Shown: positions 53,562-61,992 of the stretch, in pieces
How the letters are laid out: every line of letters begins with the position of its first letter
How positions within the stretch are numbered: position 1 is the first letter of the stretch
Source of the DNA: Xylanibacter ruminicola
GTDB taxonomy: Bacteria; Bacteroidota; Bacteroidia; Bacteroidales; Bacteroidaceae
Direction of reading: 5' to 3'
DNA length: 64,000 nt
Assembly (NCBI RefSeq): GCF_900107775.1
Contig: NZ_FNRF01000002.1
Span: forward strand, 499,129 to 563,128
Position numbers and translations under genes: made by a program
The notes under the pieces: generated by a model
Databases searched by the model: none
The model's input: the letters and a program-made list of their open reading frames with translations, nothing else
Told to the model about the DNA's origin: nothing

Positions 53562-55661
53562 TTATCTTAAACAATTTAATAGGTTATTTAATGAATTTTC
53601 ATCATTGATAAGAACCTCGCGAGGCTTAGAACCCATGGCGGCACCTACCACGCCAGCTTTCTCAAGCTGGTCCATTATTAATCCTGCTCTATTATAACCG
53701 ATGGCGAATTTTCTTTGAATAAGTGATGTCGAACCACTTTGATACATAACAATTAGACGTGCGGCATCATCAAAAAGTGGGTCTAGATGTGACAAGTCAA
53801 TAGGAGGAAGTGGCTCTGGAATATAATCATCGAGTTCATAAACACTGAAATATCCTTTTTGCTTTTGGATGAAATTGCATACTTTATCTATGTCTTCAAA
53901 TGAAGGTTGTGCACATTGTATTCTTAGTAGTCCACTGTTTCTTGCGGTAAAATACATATCTCCGTTACCTACGAGTTTCTCGGCTCCACCATAATTTAAG
54001 ATGAGCCTTGAGTCAGTCGTGGTATTAACCCTAAATGAAATTCTTCCCGTTAACTCTGATTTAATGCTGGTACTTATTACGTCGGCAGTAGGGCGATTTG
54101 TGGAGATTATAAGATGTATCCCAACTGTTCTGCCTTTTTTTGCAATTTCGAGAATAATAGGTTCAAGTATTCTAGAAGCATCGTTCATTAGTTCACTATA
54201 TTCATCAATTACTATGACAATGTATGGTAGGAACTTATGTCCGTCTGCAGGATTTAAACGTCTGCTACAGAATTTCTTGTTGTAATCTTGGATGTTTCTC
54301 GTTCCAGAAGATGCTATTAATTCATATCTAGAATCAAGTTCGACCTTTAAAGCGGCAAAGGTTTTAAGGGCTTGTTCAGAACTGGAGATGATTGGATTTT
54401 TATCATAATCCACATGAGCAGCCAAAAAATGATTTGCGATGGCAGCATAAGCGCTCAACTCTATCTTTTTAAAGTCAATCAAGACTAACTTTAAATCTGA
54501 TGGATGTTTTTTGAATAGTAATGAAAGTAAAATTGTATGAATACAAATTGATTTTCCTTGTCCAGTTGCTCCTCCTATTAATAAGTGAGGTAAAGTACAC
54601 AAATCAAACATGAATACCTTAGAGTTTGTTTCTTTTCCTATGACACAGGGGAGTTCCATAGAAGACCTTTCAAACTCTTTACAATTAACTATAGATTGAA
54701 AGTATAGACAATCTGGATTATTTCGCGGGACCTCAATTCCTAGTTTATTAGATCCAGGAATAGGTGCAAGAATTCTCACTCCCTTAGGGGAAAGGAACAT
54801 AGTAAATTCTTCTTCTGCATCTTTTAATAACCCAAAACTCATTCCTGGAGCAGGTTCTATTTCCCAGAAGTCAACGTTTGCTCCCCTAACTAACTTGATA
54901 GAAGATATTTCAAATCTAAATGAATTCTTCAGAATTTCGATAATTCTATCACGTATTGAGTCTATTTCAGCCTTATCCATGTACGGTCTGTTGGGAAATT
55001 CAAGTAAATCCCAGTTAGGGAAGCTGTAATCTGGAAGGTCTCTATGTGGGTCATAGTCTTCATTAGTCTCAATAATTACGTTTTCCGTAGATACTTGTTC
55101 TGACACTTCTTTACTCTTAGTCTTTTTTGACTCATTCAGAAATGTTGGTTTTTCTTTAATATACCCCAAGCCATAACCGAAAGAATTAATTATAAATGAG
55201 ACTAAATTTTGCTTGGTACCGAATTCATTCACATACTGTTGGCAGATGGATAATGATTCTACTTCCCAGCTGTTAACAGACGTCATCCTTTTAATGTATC
55301 CTTCATCTAACATGCTTAACAAAACATTTTTAGCTGCTGGATTATCCTTTAATAGATGAAAATCATTCAAAATATTAATAAATCCTCTATTGTTCAAGGA
55401 GGCACGCCCCAGTGTTGAGACTATAAATTTAATAGCTTCAGGAATGTCTTTAGGCTCATTTGTTTTTGGGGATTCTTCAACATAGGTATCTTTATGTCCT
55501 TTTACTTGTGTCTGTTTATCTTTAACATAGGAATCTATGAATCGTACTTTTTGGGGCTGAGGATCGTCAAAAATCAGTTCTTCTTCAGAATTATCTAGTA
55601 ATTCTGATTGATTAGTTTCTTTTTGATTTTTATGACCAAATAATTTTGAGAATATATTCAT
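53562..55661 (-). CDS. FtsK-like DNA translocase 2 with host-like gamma domain
   Basis: 699 residues, no membrane helices. Residues about 75-170 are the shared N-terminal domain (RGFINILNDFHLLKD). Residues about 205-345 match the FtsK alpha/beta region. Walker A GGATGQGKS is at 363-371 and Walker B VIVIDEYSEL at 482-491. The last 75 residues equal the gamma domain of the chromosomal FtsK at 16544-18988 at about 70 positions, although the DNA differs at many third codon positions. Gamma reads KOPS and, in canonical FtsK, contacts XerD. This suggests oriented DNA translocation using host KOPS. Confidence 0.92.
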   Translation of the reverse strand: MNIFSKLFGHKNQKETNQSELLDNSEEELIFDDPQPQKVRFIDSYVKDKQTQVKGHKDTYVEESPKTNEPKDIPEAIKFIVSTLGRASLNNRGFINILNDFHLLKDNPAAKNVLLSMLDEGYIKRMTSVNSWEVESLSICQQYVNEFGTKQNLVSFIINSFGYGLGYIKEKPTFLNESKKTKSKEVSEQVSTENVIIETNEDYDPHRDLPDYSFPNWDLLEFPNRPYMDKAEIDSIRDRIIEILKNSFRFEISSIKLVRGANVDFWEIEPAPGMSFGLLKDAEEEFTMFLSPKGVRILAPIPGSNKLGIEVPRNNPDCLYFQSIVNCKEFERSSMELPCVIGKETNSKVFMFDLCTLPHLLIGGATGQGKSICIHTILLSLLFKKHPSDLKLVLIDFKKIELSAYAAIANHFLAAHVDYDKNPIISSSEQALKTFAALKVELDSRYELIASSGTRNIQDYNKKFCSRRLNPADGHKFLPYIVIVIDEYSELMNDASRILEPIILEIAKKGRTVGIHLIISTNRPTADVISTSIKSELTGRISFRVNTTTDSRLILNYGGAEKLVGNGDMYFTARNSGLLRIQCAQPSFEDIDKVCNFIQKQKGYFSVYELDDYIPEPLPPIDLSHLDPLFDDAARLIVMYQSGSTSLIQRKFAIGYNRAGLIMDQLEKAGVVGAAMGSKPREVLINDENSLNNLLNCLR

Positions 55662-55673
55662 TGTCGCTTTCTT

Positions 55674-56765
55674 TTATATCAGGTTAATAACATTCAAAAT
55701 AAATGAGCAGTCAAAACCTTGGAAAACAAGGCGCTTAACATTATTTCCATCTCTTTGAACCTCCATACCATCAGAGTATGGGTTTATTCCAATTATCTTT
55801 GTATATGGGACTTTGATACTACGTGATTGTCCCATAAAGATGATGTTTTTATTTGTAACGTAAAGACTTCCCAGACCCATATTTTCCATATAACTGGTTT
55901 CTACAGGATGACCTTTGAATCCGCCAGTACGGTATGTTACACCTTTCATTACGCGGAAGCTAAATCCACTGTGACTACCAACGAATTCCTTTCGGACTTT
56001 CTCCTGATACATTGTGACGTTATTGTAGCACCAAAGCGCTGTTTCACCGCGTGTAAGAATAATAGGAGCTTGGATGTTGTAGCGTGGTGGACGGCCAGCC
56101 TGAAGGTCAGAAAGGATTGAGGATTGACCAAGCTCCTCGATATGTGAACCCTTCAAAGAAGGTGGGAGATTTATTAATGATAAGCCTAAAGTGGAAACAT
56201 ATTCATCTACCTTTTGTTGTTCAGATGGTGACATAAGACCATTTTTTAGGTAGTTTTTTCCTGCTTGACCCAGCATTTCATAGTACGCATCCTGCTGCTG
56301 CTGTCTAGTCAGTGGCATAGTACGCATTACTTGTTCAGAAATCTGCAAGCTGCGCTGTAGTTGCTTCTGGCCTGTAAAGTACTCTGCCATAAAACCTCTT
56401 AGCATTTTCTGGCAAAGCCTATCAAGTGCACCGGACTTGTTGATTTTGCTATACGATATTGTAATGCAACTCAAAAGATCTTTTACCTTCTGCAGGTGCT
56501 GAGTATGAAATGGCCAATGGATTACGTTTGCCCATTCATCTATGCACTTTGATGTAGAATCAGCGATGTCATCTTCTGAAGCGAAGTATGATTGTCTAGC
56601 GAGAAGTACGACCTTTTGTAACTCCTGCGGCGGCGTACTATTCTTAAAAAAAGAGCGAAGAGCACCCTCCAAGATAGTAATGCCTTGGATGTGCTTTTCT
56701 TCGCATTCTTTGTGAGCGTGAGAGAAAAGCCCTGCACCTTTACCGCAAAATTTACAATCTCCCAT
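55674..56765 (-). CDS. Zinc-finger and PH/GRAM-like domain protein
   Basis: 363 residues. The N-terminus MGDCKFCGKGAGLFSHAHKE has CxxC and a later HxHxxC set, a small zinc finger. The centre is helical. The C-terminal 100 residues look like a bacterial PH/GRAM-type domain (GSLYVTNKNIIFMGQSRSIK, IIGINPYSDGMEVQRDG). Such domains bind membranes or partner proteins. It lies between the shared-domain protein and translocase 2 with gaps of 8 and 12 bp. A coupling or adaptor role is inferred. Confidence 0.7.
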   Translation of the reverse strand: MGDCKFCGKGAGLFSHAHKECEEKHIQGITILEGALRSFFKNSTPPQELQKVVLLARQSYFASEDDIADSTSKCIDEWANVIHWPFHTQHLQKVKDLLSCITISYSKINKSGALDRLCQKMLRGFMAEYFTGQKQLQRSLQISEQVMRTMPLTRQQQQDAYYEMLGQAGKNYLKNGLMSPSEQQKVDEYVSTLGLSLINLPPSLKGSHIEELGQSSILSDLQAGRPPRYNIQAPIILTRGETALWCYNNVTMYQEKVRKEFVGSHSGFSFRVMKGVTYRTGGFKGHPVETSYMENMGLGSLYVTNKNIIFMGQSRSIKVPYTKIIGINPYSDGMEVQRDGNNVKRLVFQGFDCSFILNVINLI

Positions 56766-56773
56766 ACTAAGTT

Positions 56774-57700
56774 TTATAAATCGTCGTTAGCTATATTGTT
56801 CTTTTCACTTTCTCCTATGTCAGAATTATGCTTATCCTCGTATACCATCGTTACGCATCCGTTCTGTGACATGCGTACAACAATAGTTCCCCCAGTTTCT
56901 TTGTCTGTAAAATATGATGAATACTGACAATGCTCATTGCTTAGAGCAGACATCTCATATCCATCCCCCTCATAATATGGTTCTGAAAAATATTCATAAC
57001 TCTGAGGAGTGCCATATTTTGTTGTGAGTTTATTTTTCCACTCTTGATATTCTGATTTAAGAGAGAACCATATTTGTTGCTCTGGAAGACTTATCACAAC
57101 TCTACATGTTAACATAGAAATAGGTGTTCCTACAACTAAAATTTGGCAATTATTTACACCTGCAAATTTTCCTGTTAATATTGCTACATTGTACTCGTGA
57201 TTATATGAGTTTGTAACTGTATAACCTTGTGATTCGAGTTTTCGAATAAAATTCTGTACATTGCCCGTAATAGGAATTTGACGGAAAGTCAGGTGTTTCT
57301 TTCCATCATCAACATCTTCTACTTCAATATCGGGTTCTACTTTTGTTCCTGTATCCGTAGATACGGTGTCACTATTCATGGTTGGAATGTCTTCTATCCA
57401 TCCTAATGCAAAAGCTATGCTTTTCAAAACATATTCAGATAAGCCTTCCTTGAAGCCATAATTGTCAACCAAGTTCTGCTTGTTATTTGCTATTATAGTT
57501 TCATAGTCATTCTGCGATTGACCTTCAAAAATAAATTTTGCCATCAGGCCCTCTGAAATCAAACTTTTTATTACGAACTTTGCTGCTGCAAATTCTTCAT
57601 AAGCTTTAAAATCGCTTAGAATGTTCACTAGGCGAGCATCCTTCAATATATCTGCACTTTGCAGTGATACAATGTTTTTTAAGGCATTATATAGCTCCAT
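56774..57700 (-). CDS. Protein with the shared N-terminal domain, 308 aa
   Basis: Residues 1-105 align by eye with the N-termini of both translocases: ALKNIVSLQ, ARLVNILSDF, AAAKFVIKSL, ISEGL. The rest has a helical segment and a beta-rich C-terminal region (HLTFRQIPITGNVQNFIRKLE) without a named family. No ATPase motif. It may bind the other two proteins through the common domain and act as a regulator or adaptor. Confidence 0.75.
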   Translation of the reverse strand: MELYNALKNIVSLQSADILKDARLVNILSDFKAYEEFAAAKFVIKSLISEGLMAKFIFEGQSQNDYETIIANNKQNLVDNYGFKEGLSEYVLKSIAFALGWIEDIPTMNSDTVSTDTGTKVEPDIEVEDVDDGKKHLTFRQIPITGNVQNFIRKLESQGYTVTNSYNHEYNVAILTGKFAGVNNCQILVVGTPISMLTCRVVISLPEQQIWFSLKSEYQEWKNKLTTKYGTPQSYEYFSEPYYEGDGYEMSALSNEHCQYSSYFTDKETGGTIVVRMSQNGCVTMVYEDKHNSDIGESEKNNIANDDL

Positions 57701-57730
57701 AATTTTGGTAGTACTTAGTTATTTATATGA

Positions 57731-58867
57731 TTACTTTTTAGAATATTCTTTTGAGAGTTGTTGCATCAAAACGTCGTATTTATTAAGCTGTTTGAAATAA
57801 TCTTCTTTGGCACGACTTAAGTCCTTCTTGGCATAGTCAAGTTCGATACGTTCTTTTTCGTCTCGAATGAACTTTGTCCCAGAAATTTTATTCTCCAGCT
57901 CTTTTATACGAGTGTTAAGCTGCTGTACGCTGTCTTGAGTAGTATTAATCTGGTACTGGATGAAGTCTGTAATATGTTCCTTCAGTTCTTCGGGATTGTA
58001 GATAAACGCAATAGACATATCGTCCTTGCTTCCAATTTTGCTGAGTTGGGGCAGGTCGGATTCTATCGACAGTATTGTTTTATCTAAACCTTCATCAACC
58101 AGAAGTTTCATGACCTGAATATAGAAATTCACCAGATTTGTTTCAGCACCAAATGAATCGTCCATACCGTCAGAACCTAAGAATATGGCAGTTGGGAATT
58201 TGCCATCACCTTCATAGCAATAACGAAACTCGTTGATTGCTTGTGAGTCGCACAATGAAGTGGTCTTATTCAGAAAACAATCGTCGTCCCATGGAATTGG
58301 TTCATCCCATATAGGGTCTTCCTGGAATGAATAACATTTACCGTCGCCAATATGAAATGCAAACCAGTAGTCTTTGGTTTGAACATATACCATCAGCGTG
58401 CAGCCATAATGCTTTTCGAAGGTTTCTGATGCTAAGAACCTATCAAGATACTTTTGAGGTACGTTTGCTTTTTCCCATTCTGTTAGCTCGTTCTCTTGGG
58501 CATGCTTTTTTATTTTCTCGTTCCATTGGTAGATAATAGAGGAGAAAAGCTGTCTCATAGCTTTGTCGACATTCGTTGGCTTGTCTTTTACTGCTTCGGC
58601 TTTGGTCGTGCCAACAGCTGTGAATGGTTGGCCTTTGAAAAGGTCACCTCCACCGTTTTCGACAAAAAAGGTGATTGAATGCAATGCTGCTTCTGCCGCA
58701 TATTCAGCACCTACGTCGCTACGGAAATATGGCTCACCTCCGTGACCATCACAAACAATGGCCACGGAGAGAGAGTCATCAGCTACAGCCATGGAGTAGT
58801 CTTGACAGACTTTGTCTGTTGCTTTATGACTTTCTCCTTGACAAGAAAAGCTATATGCTTTAATCAT
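57731..58867 (-). CDS. PP2C-family serine/threonine phosphatase
   Basis: 378 residues. PP2C motifs: VCDGHGGEPYF (residues about 38-48), GSDGMDDSFG and SKDDMSIAF, giving the metal-binding aspartates. The C-terminal 70 residues are a coiled coil. It lies beside the vWA protein and kinase, the arrangement of the TerY-P triad, where phosphatase and kinase act on a common target. It should remove phosphate placed by the kinase encoded at 59645. Confidence 0.92.
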   Translation of the reverse strand: MIKAYSFSCQGESHKATDKVCQDYSMAVADDSLSVAIVCDGHGGEPYFRSDVGAEYAAEAALHSITFFVENGGGDLFKGQPFTAVGTTKAEAVKDKPTNVDKAMRQLFSSIIYQWNEKIKKHAQENELTEWEKANVPQKYLDRFLASETFEKHYGCTLMVYVQTKDYWFAFHIGDGKCYSFQEDPIWDEPIPWDDDCFLNKTTSLCDSQAINEFRYCYEGDGKFPTAIFLGSDGMDDSFGAETNLVNFYIQVMKLLVDEGLDKTILSIESDLPQLSKIGSKDDMSIAFIYNPEELKEHITDFIQYQINTTQDSVQQLNTRIKELENKISGTKFIRDEKERIELDYAKKDLSRAKEDYFKQLNKYDVLMQQLSKEYSKK

Positions 58868-58870
58868 ATA

Positions 58871-59626
58871 TTACCCCCAATCGTCAATGTACTGACTGCT
58901 ATCGACGTTGTTTACAGAGGTACTATCTGCTGGTTCTGCACCATCGATATCCTTAGCAGCGTCTTGTACGTCCTTAATTACCTGCTCCTGTTTTGTTGTG
59001 TCACCTGCAGTACTACTCTTACTACCAATCTGTGAAGATGTAACTGCGACAACACGAATTATTTGCTTCAAGGCCTCGATGTTGTGCACTGGTATTACTG
59101 CTTCAGAAGAACCTGTGAAATCTTTCAGCACGTCCTTATCAGCATCGTCGCCGATAGCAATTGCAATCTTAATAGCTGCTTTGAACCAGTTGTTATCTTT
59201 CAGTTTTCGAAGTCCTGACTGATAGTCATCTGTTGGACCACCATCTGAAAGAAGAATAATGGCTGGTGCAAATGAACCACTTGCTGCCTGCATAAAACCA
59301 GAACGAGACAGTTTTGCTGACAGTTCTTGGCATGCTTGGCCTAGAGATGTGAGGCCACCTGCTACAACATCTTGCCAAATGAAGTCTTTAGCAAGCTTAG
59401 GCTCGTCATACAGCCAAGTGCATCCACTTGAAAATTCCAGTGCTGCAACTTTAATCTCTGCGTCTGGGTTTGATTCAGAGATGTCGTCCAGCATTGGCAA
59501 TACGTTAGCTACTGCGTCGTTTACGGCGCCGATTTTGTTACCTTCCATACTTCCAGATGTATCAATCAGGAAGAACAGGGTCATTGTTCTACGAGGAACA
59601 CTTACGGTTTCGTCTAATAATCCCAT
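58871..59626 (-). CDS. TerY-like vWA domain protein
   Basis: 251 residues. A von Willebrand A domain spans most of the protein, with the metal-ion (MIDAS) motif DTSGSM at residues about 23-28, a Thr near GLTSLG and an Asp in LLSDGGPTDD. The tail is polar. TerY-type vWA proteins are scaffolds that pair with PP2C phosphatase and kinase. It is 4 bp from the phosphatase gene. The TerY-C zinc domain usually fused to the C-terminus is encoded separately here at 60940. Confidence 0.9.
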   Translation of the reverse strand: MGLLDETVSVPRRTMTLFFLIDTSGSMEGNKIGAVNDAVANVLPMLDDISESNPDAEIKVAALEFSSGCTWLYDEPKLAKDFIWQDVVAGGLTSLGQACQELSAKLSRSGFMQAASGSFAPAIILLSDGGPTDDYQSGLRKLKDNNWFKAAIKIAIAIGDDADKDVLKDFTGSSEAVIPVHNIEALKQIIRVVAVTSSQIGSKSSTAGDTTKQEQVIKDVQDAAKDIDGAEPADSTSVNNVDSSQYIDDWG

Positions 59627-59644
59627 AGTTCTACAGTTTATTTG

Positions 59645-60928
59645 TTATGCTAAAATTTCTCCTTTTGCGCCTGGTGCGCCTTTTATACTTGAACCAAATG
59701 AAATCTTCAGTCCGTTTAGTACAGGCATGAAGTCGTTTGGTTCTACAACTTTGACCTTTCCGCTTGGTGTATCAACATGCCAACTTGAATTTGTCAGATT
59801 GCGAACGATACACAATTTGTCGTCATTTGGGAAAACACCCACTTCTCCATCAGGTATGTTGTCATTGTCAATATAGAGCTTAGTTCCTGGAGTCAAGATA
59901 AGATTTCGGTTGTTTATCTTTAACTGCCTTGAAACATCGATGTCTTTACCACAGTTAATGCACTTATGACTTCCAGCCTTCAGGTCAAGGAAAGTCTCTT
60001 CGTGGCAGTGTGGGCATACTACTAATTCATCACGAACTTGTGTGATGATTTTCTGCCAGGCTTGTTCAATGATTCTCTTCTGAGGATTCTTTAGTTTATC
60101 CTCACTGAATTCTTCAATGAATGTGTCCTTGAGAAGAGATGGGAACACTGGCCAGCGACGAATAACATTCTGGTGAACGCCGCGGACAGGAAGATTGCTC
60201 TTGTCATTTGGGTTGAAAATAAAAAGTGCATCACTACCGTAGAAGCTCTTTTCATATTTCTCGGTCATACATGGGCATGCTACAACTTTTGCACCCTCGA
60301 AAGGATGGTTTGCATAGAAAAGCATGAATAGGATAACAGACAAGGAGAAGCGGTCGCTGTATTTGTCTGGTTTACCTCCAGCAACAATCTCTGGAGCCAT
60401 ATAGCGAGCTTTTCCCATAATGCCAGACTTTTCACCTTGTGGCATTACGTTGTCGTTATCGCATATAAGAACGTCACCATCTGTTGGTCGGATAAAGAAG
60501 TTACCATCGTTCAAGTCCTGATAACTGTAGCCGTGCAAATGAAGCTTCATGAAGCCATCACAGATCTTCATAGCTGCAGCCAGCATAGCATCGAAAGACT
60601 TGAAACTCTTCTTGGCCAGCAGATAGTTTCCGAATTCAAAGTAATCATTAGGACGAAGGCGCATGATATATCCATAGCTGCCTTTCTCTTTTACGGTCAG
60701 GTATTCTGGCCAGATAAAAGCATCACTTGGAGCTTTAGCATTCACGTTATGCTCCAAATTCTTGTAGAAAGCATCACCTGGGGATGTATGGTACCATTTA
60801 AGTGCCATCTCTTGACCTGCAAGATCAACGAGATAAACAGTTCCTTGTCCACCGCTTCCCAGTACTTTCTTAACAGTTGCGGTTGTTCCAATGGTCAAAT
60901 TGACCTTGTCATTTACTTTTAGTTCCAT
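59645..60928 (-). CDS. Protein kinase with zinc ribbon and C-terminal beta domain
   Basis: 427 residues. Kinase domain 1-300: GSGGQGTVY (Gly loop), ALKWYH (Lys), a divergent catalytic loop YSYQDLNDGNFF in place of HRD, DND in place of DFG and RYMAPEI. A zinc ribbon follows (CPHCHEE...CINCG, about 320-350). The C-terminal 80 residues (LCIVRNLTNSSWHVDTPSGK) look like a small FHA-like beta sandwich. This is the kinase type of the TerY-P triad. Proposed substrates are the operon proteins themselves. Confidence 0.88.
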   Translation of the reverse strand: MELKVNDKVNLTIGTTATVKKVLGSGGQGTVYLVDLAGQEMALKWYHTSPGDAFYKNLEHNVNAKAPSDAFIWPEYLTVKEKGSYGYIMRLRPNDYFEFGNYLLAKKSFKSFDAMLAAAMKICDGFMKLHLHGYSYQDLNDGNFFIRPTDGDVLICDNDNVMPQGEKSGIMGKARYMAPEIVAGGKPDKYSDRFSLSVILFMLFYANHPFEGAKVVACPCMTEKYEKSFYGSDALFIFNPNDKSNLPVRGVHQNVIRRWPVFPSLLKDTFIEEFSEDKLKNPQKRIIEQAWQKIITQVRDELVVCPHCHEETFLDLKAGSHKCINCGKDIDVSRQLKINNRNLILTPGTKLYIDNDNIPDGEVGVFPNDDKLCIVRNLTNSSWHVDTPSGKVKVVEPNDFMPVLNGLKISFGSSIKGAPGAKGEILA

Positions 60929-60939
60929 ATCTTGTTTTA

Positions 60940-61305
60940 TTATAATCCTCCACCTGATAGTTCAATACTTGAAACCATTTCCAAACCTCCGCTATATCCA
61001 CAGTTTGGACATGTAACGTGCTTTTGTCCATGCCAACAAACGACGGTACCACAGCCACAAATCCAGAATTGATTGGTGTGACAGTGGGGACAGCCAGGAA
61101 AATTAGCATCGTATATAACGGCACCTCTTACTTTATGCGCATCAAAACGCTCTCGAAGTGCCTTGGCTTTATCAATCTTGAAAGCCCAAACGAATTTTAG
61201 GTTGCCTCCTTTTGGGTCAACAGTAATTGCGAAGGGCTTTTTGGTCTCTTCGCATGCAGCCATTACTGCAAAGGCTTCTTTTGATACTGGTGTTATTTCT
61301 GCCAT
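60940..61305 (-). CDS. TerY-C type zinc-binding protein
   Basis: About 121 residues from MAEITPVSKEAF at 61305. Cys pairs CPHC, CGC and CPNC in the C-terminal half match the metal-binding domain that normally ends TerY. The N-terminus has a beta-rich part with FAITVDPKGGNLKFVWAFKI. It lies between the kinase gene (11-bp gap) and the anchored protein (13-bp gap). Splitting TerY-C from the vWA domain is unusual. Confidence 0.8.
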   Translation of the reverse strand: MAEITPVSKEAFAVMAACEETKKPFAITVDPKGGNLKFVWAFKIDKAKALRERFDAHKVRGAVIYDANFPGCPHCHTNQFWICGCGTVVCWHGQKHVTCPNCGYSGGLEMVSSIELSGGGL

Positions 61306-61318
61306 AACTACGTATTTG

Positions 61319-61978
61319 TTATAAACTTGTTGCACATTTAGCCACTAACCAAAACAGAGAACAGAAAATGACGATGGCCATAATTGTACTAACAACATTA
61401 GCTCCAGCTTCTGTTGCTTTTTCTGTAACGGTCTTTGTGTCCACAAAGAATTTGTCACATATAGAATATACACTATACTTTATTGTGTTAATAAAATTCT
61501 CTTCGAAACCATCGACTGTATATTTTTTACTATATCCATGAAGCTGGTCTCTTACTGCGATTGCTGAATTTTTAATTCTAAGTACATCCTCGTCAGTAGA
61601 ATTATACCATGCAGGAGTAGAATAATAGCTAACTCCTACATAACCTCTGTTTGACTGCAACTCCATAGCTTTGTACTTATCGCGTAAAGTATAGATAGCC
61701 AAATTGAGTTTAGCACATGCCTTCAACAGATTTATAGCCAATATAGCCGAGTTGAAACTTTTAAAACCAGCAGAATCCTTCCCGAACTTATCGTTTAAGT
61801 AATCTGTTTTCATTTTCGATACATAAGGGGGATAATTGTATGAAGCCATCTGCTCCTCACTTAGATTTGAAAAATCATCAATAAGTGATGACAAAGGACC
61901 TGACATATTTTTAAGGTATGTCAAAGCTCTTTCAAAATTGATGGGAGGAAAGCTAATCAAAATGTGGTCACTCGTCAT
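61319..61978 (-). CDS. C-terminally membrane-anchored protein, 219 aa
   Basis: Mostly helical with one C-terminal hydrophobic helix (residues about 196-215, STIMAIVIFCSLFWLVAK) and no signal peptide, so it is a tail-anchored cytoplasmic protein. No family recognised. It lies in the defence operon between the restriction-modification enzyme and the TerY-C protein, and may tie the phospho-relay to the membrane near the ZorAB motor. Confidence 0.7.
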   Translation of the reverse strand: MTSDHILISFPPINFERALTYLKNMSGPLSSLIDDFSNLSEEQMASYNYPPYVSKMKTDYLNDKFGKDSAGFKSFNSAILAINLLKACAKLNLAIYTLRDKYKAMELQSNRGYVGVSYYSTPAWYNSTDEDVLRIKNSAIAVRDQLHGYSKKYTVDGFEENFINTIKYSVYSICDKFFVDTKTVTEKATEAGANVVSTIMAIVIFCSLFWLVAKCATSL

Positions 61979-61992
61979 AACACTCGAACTAA

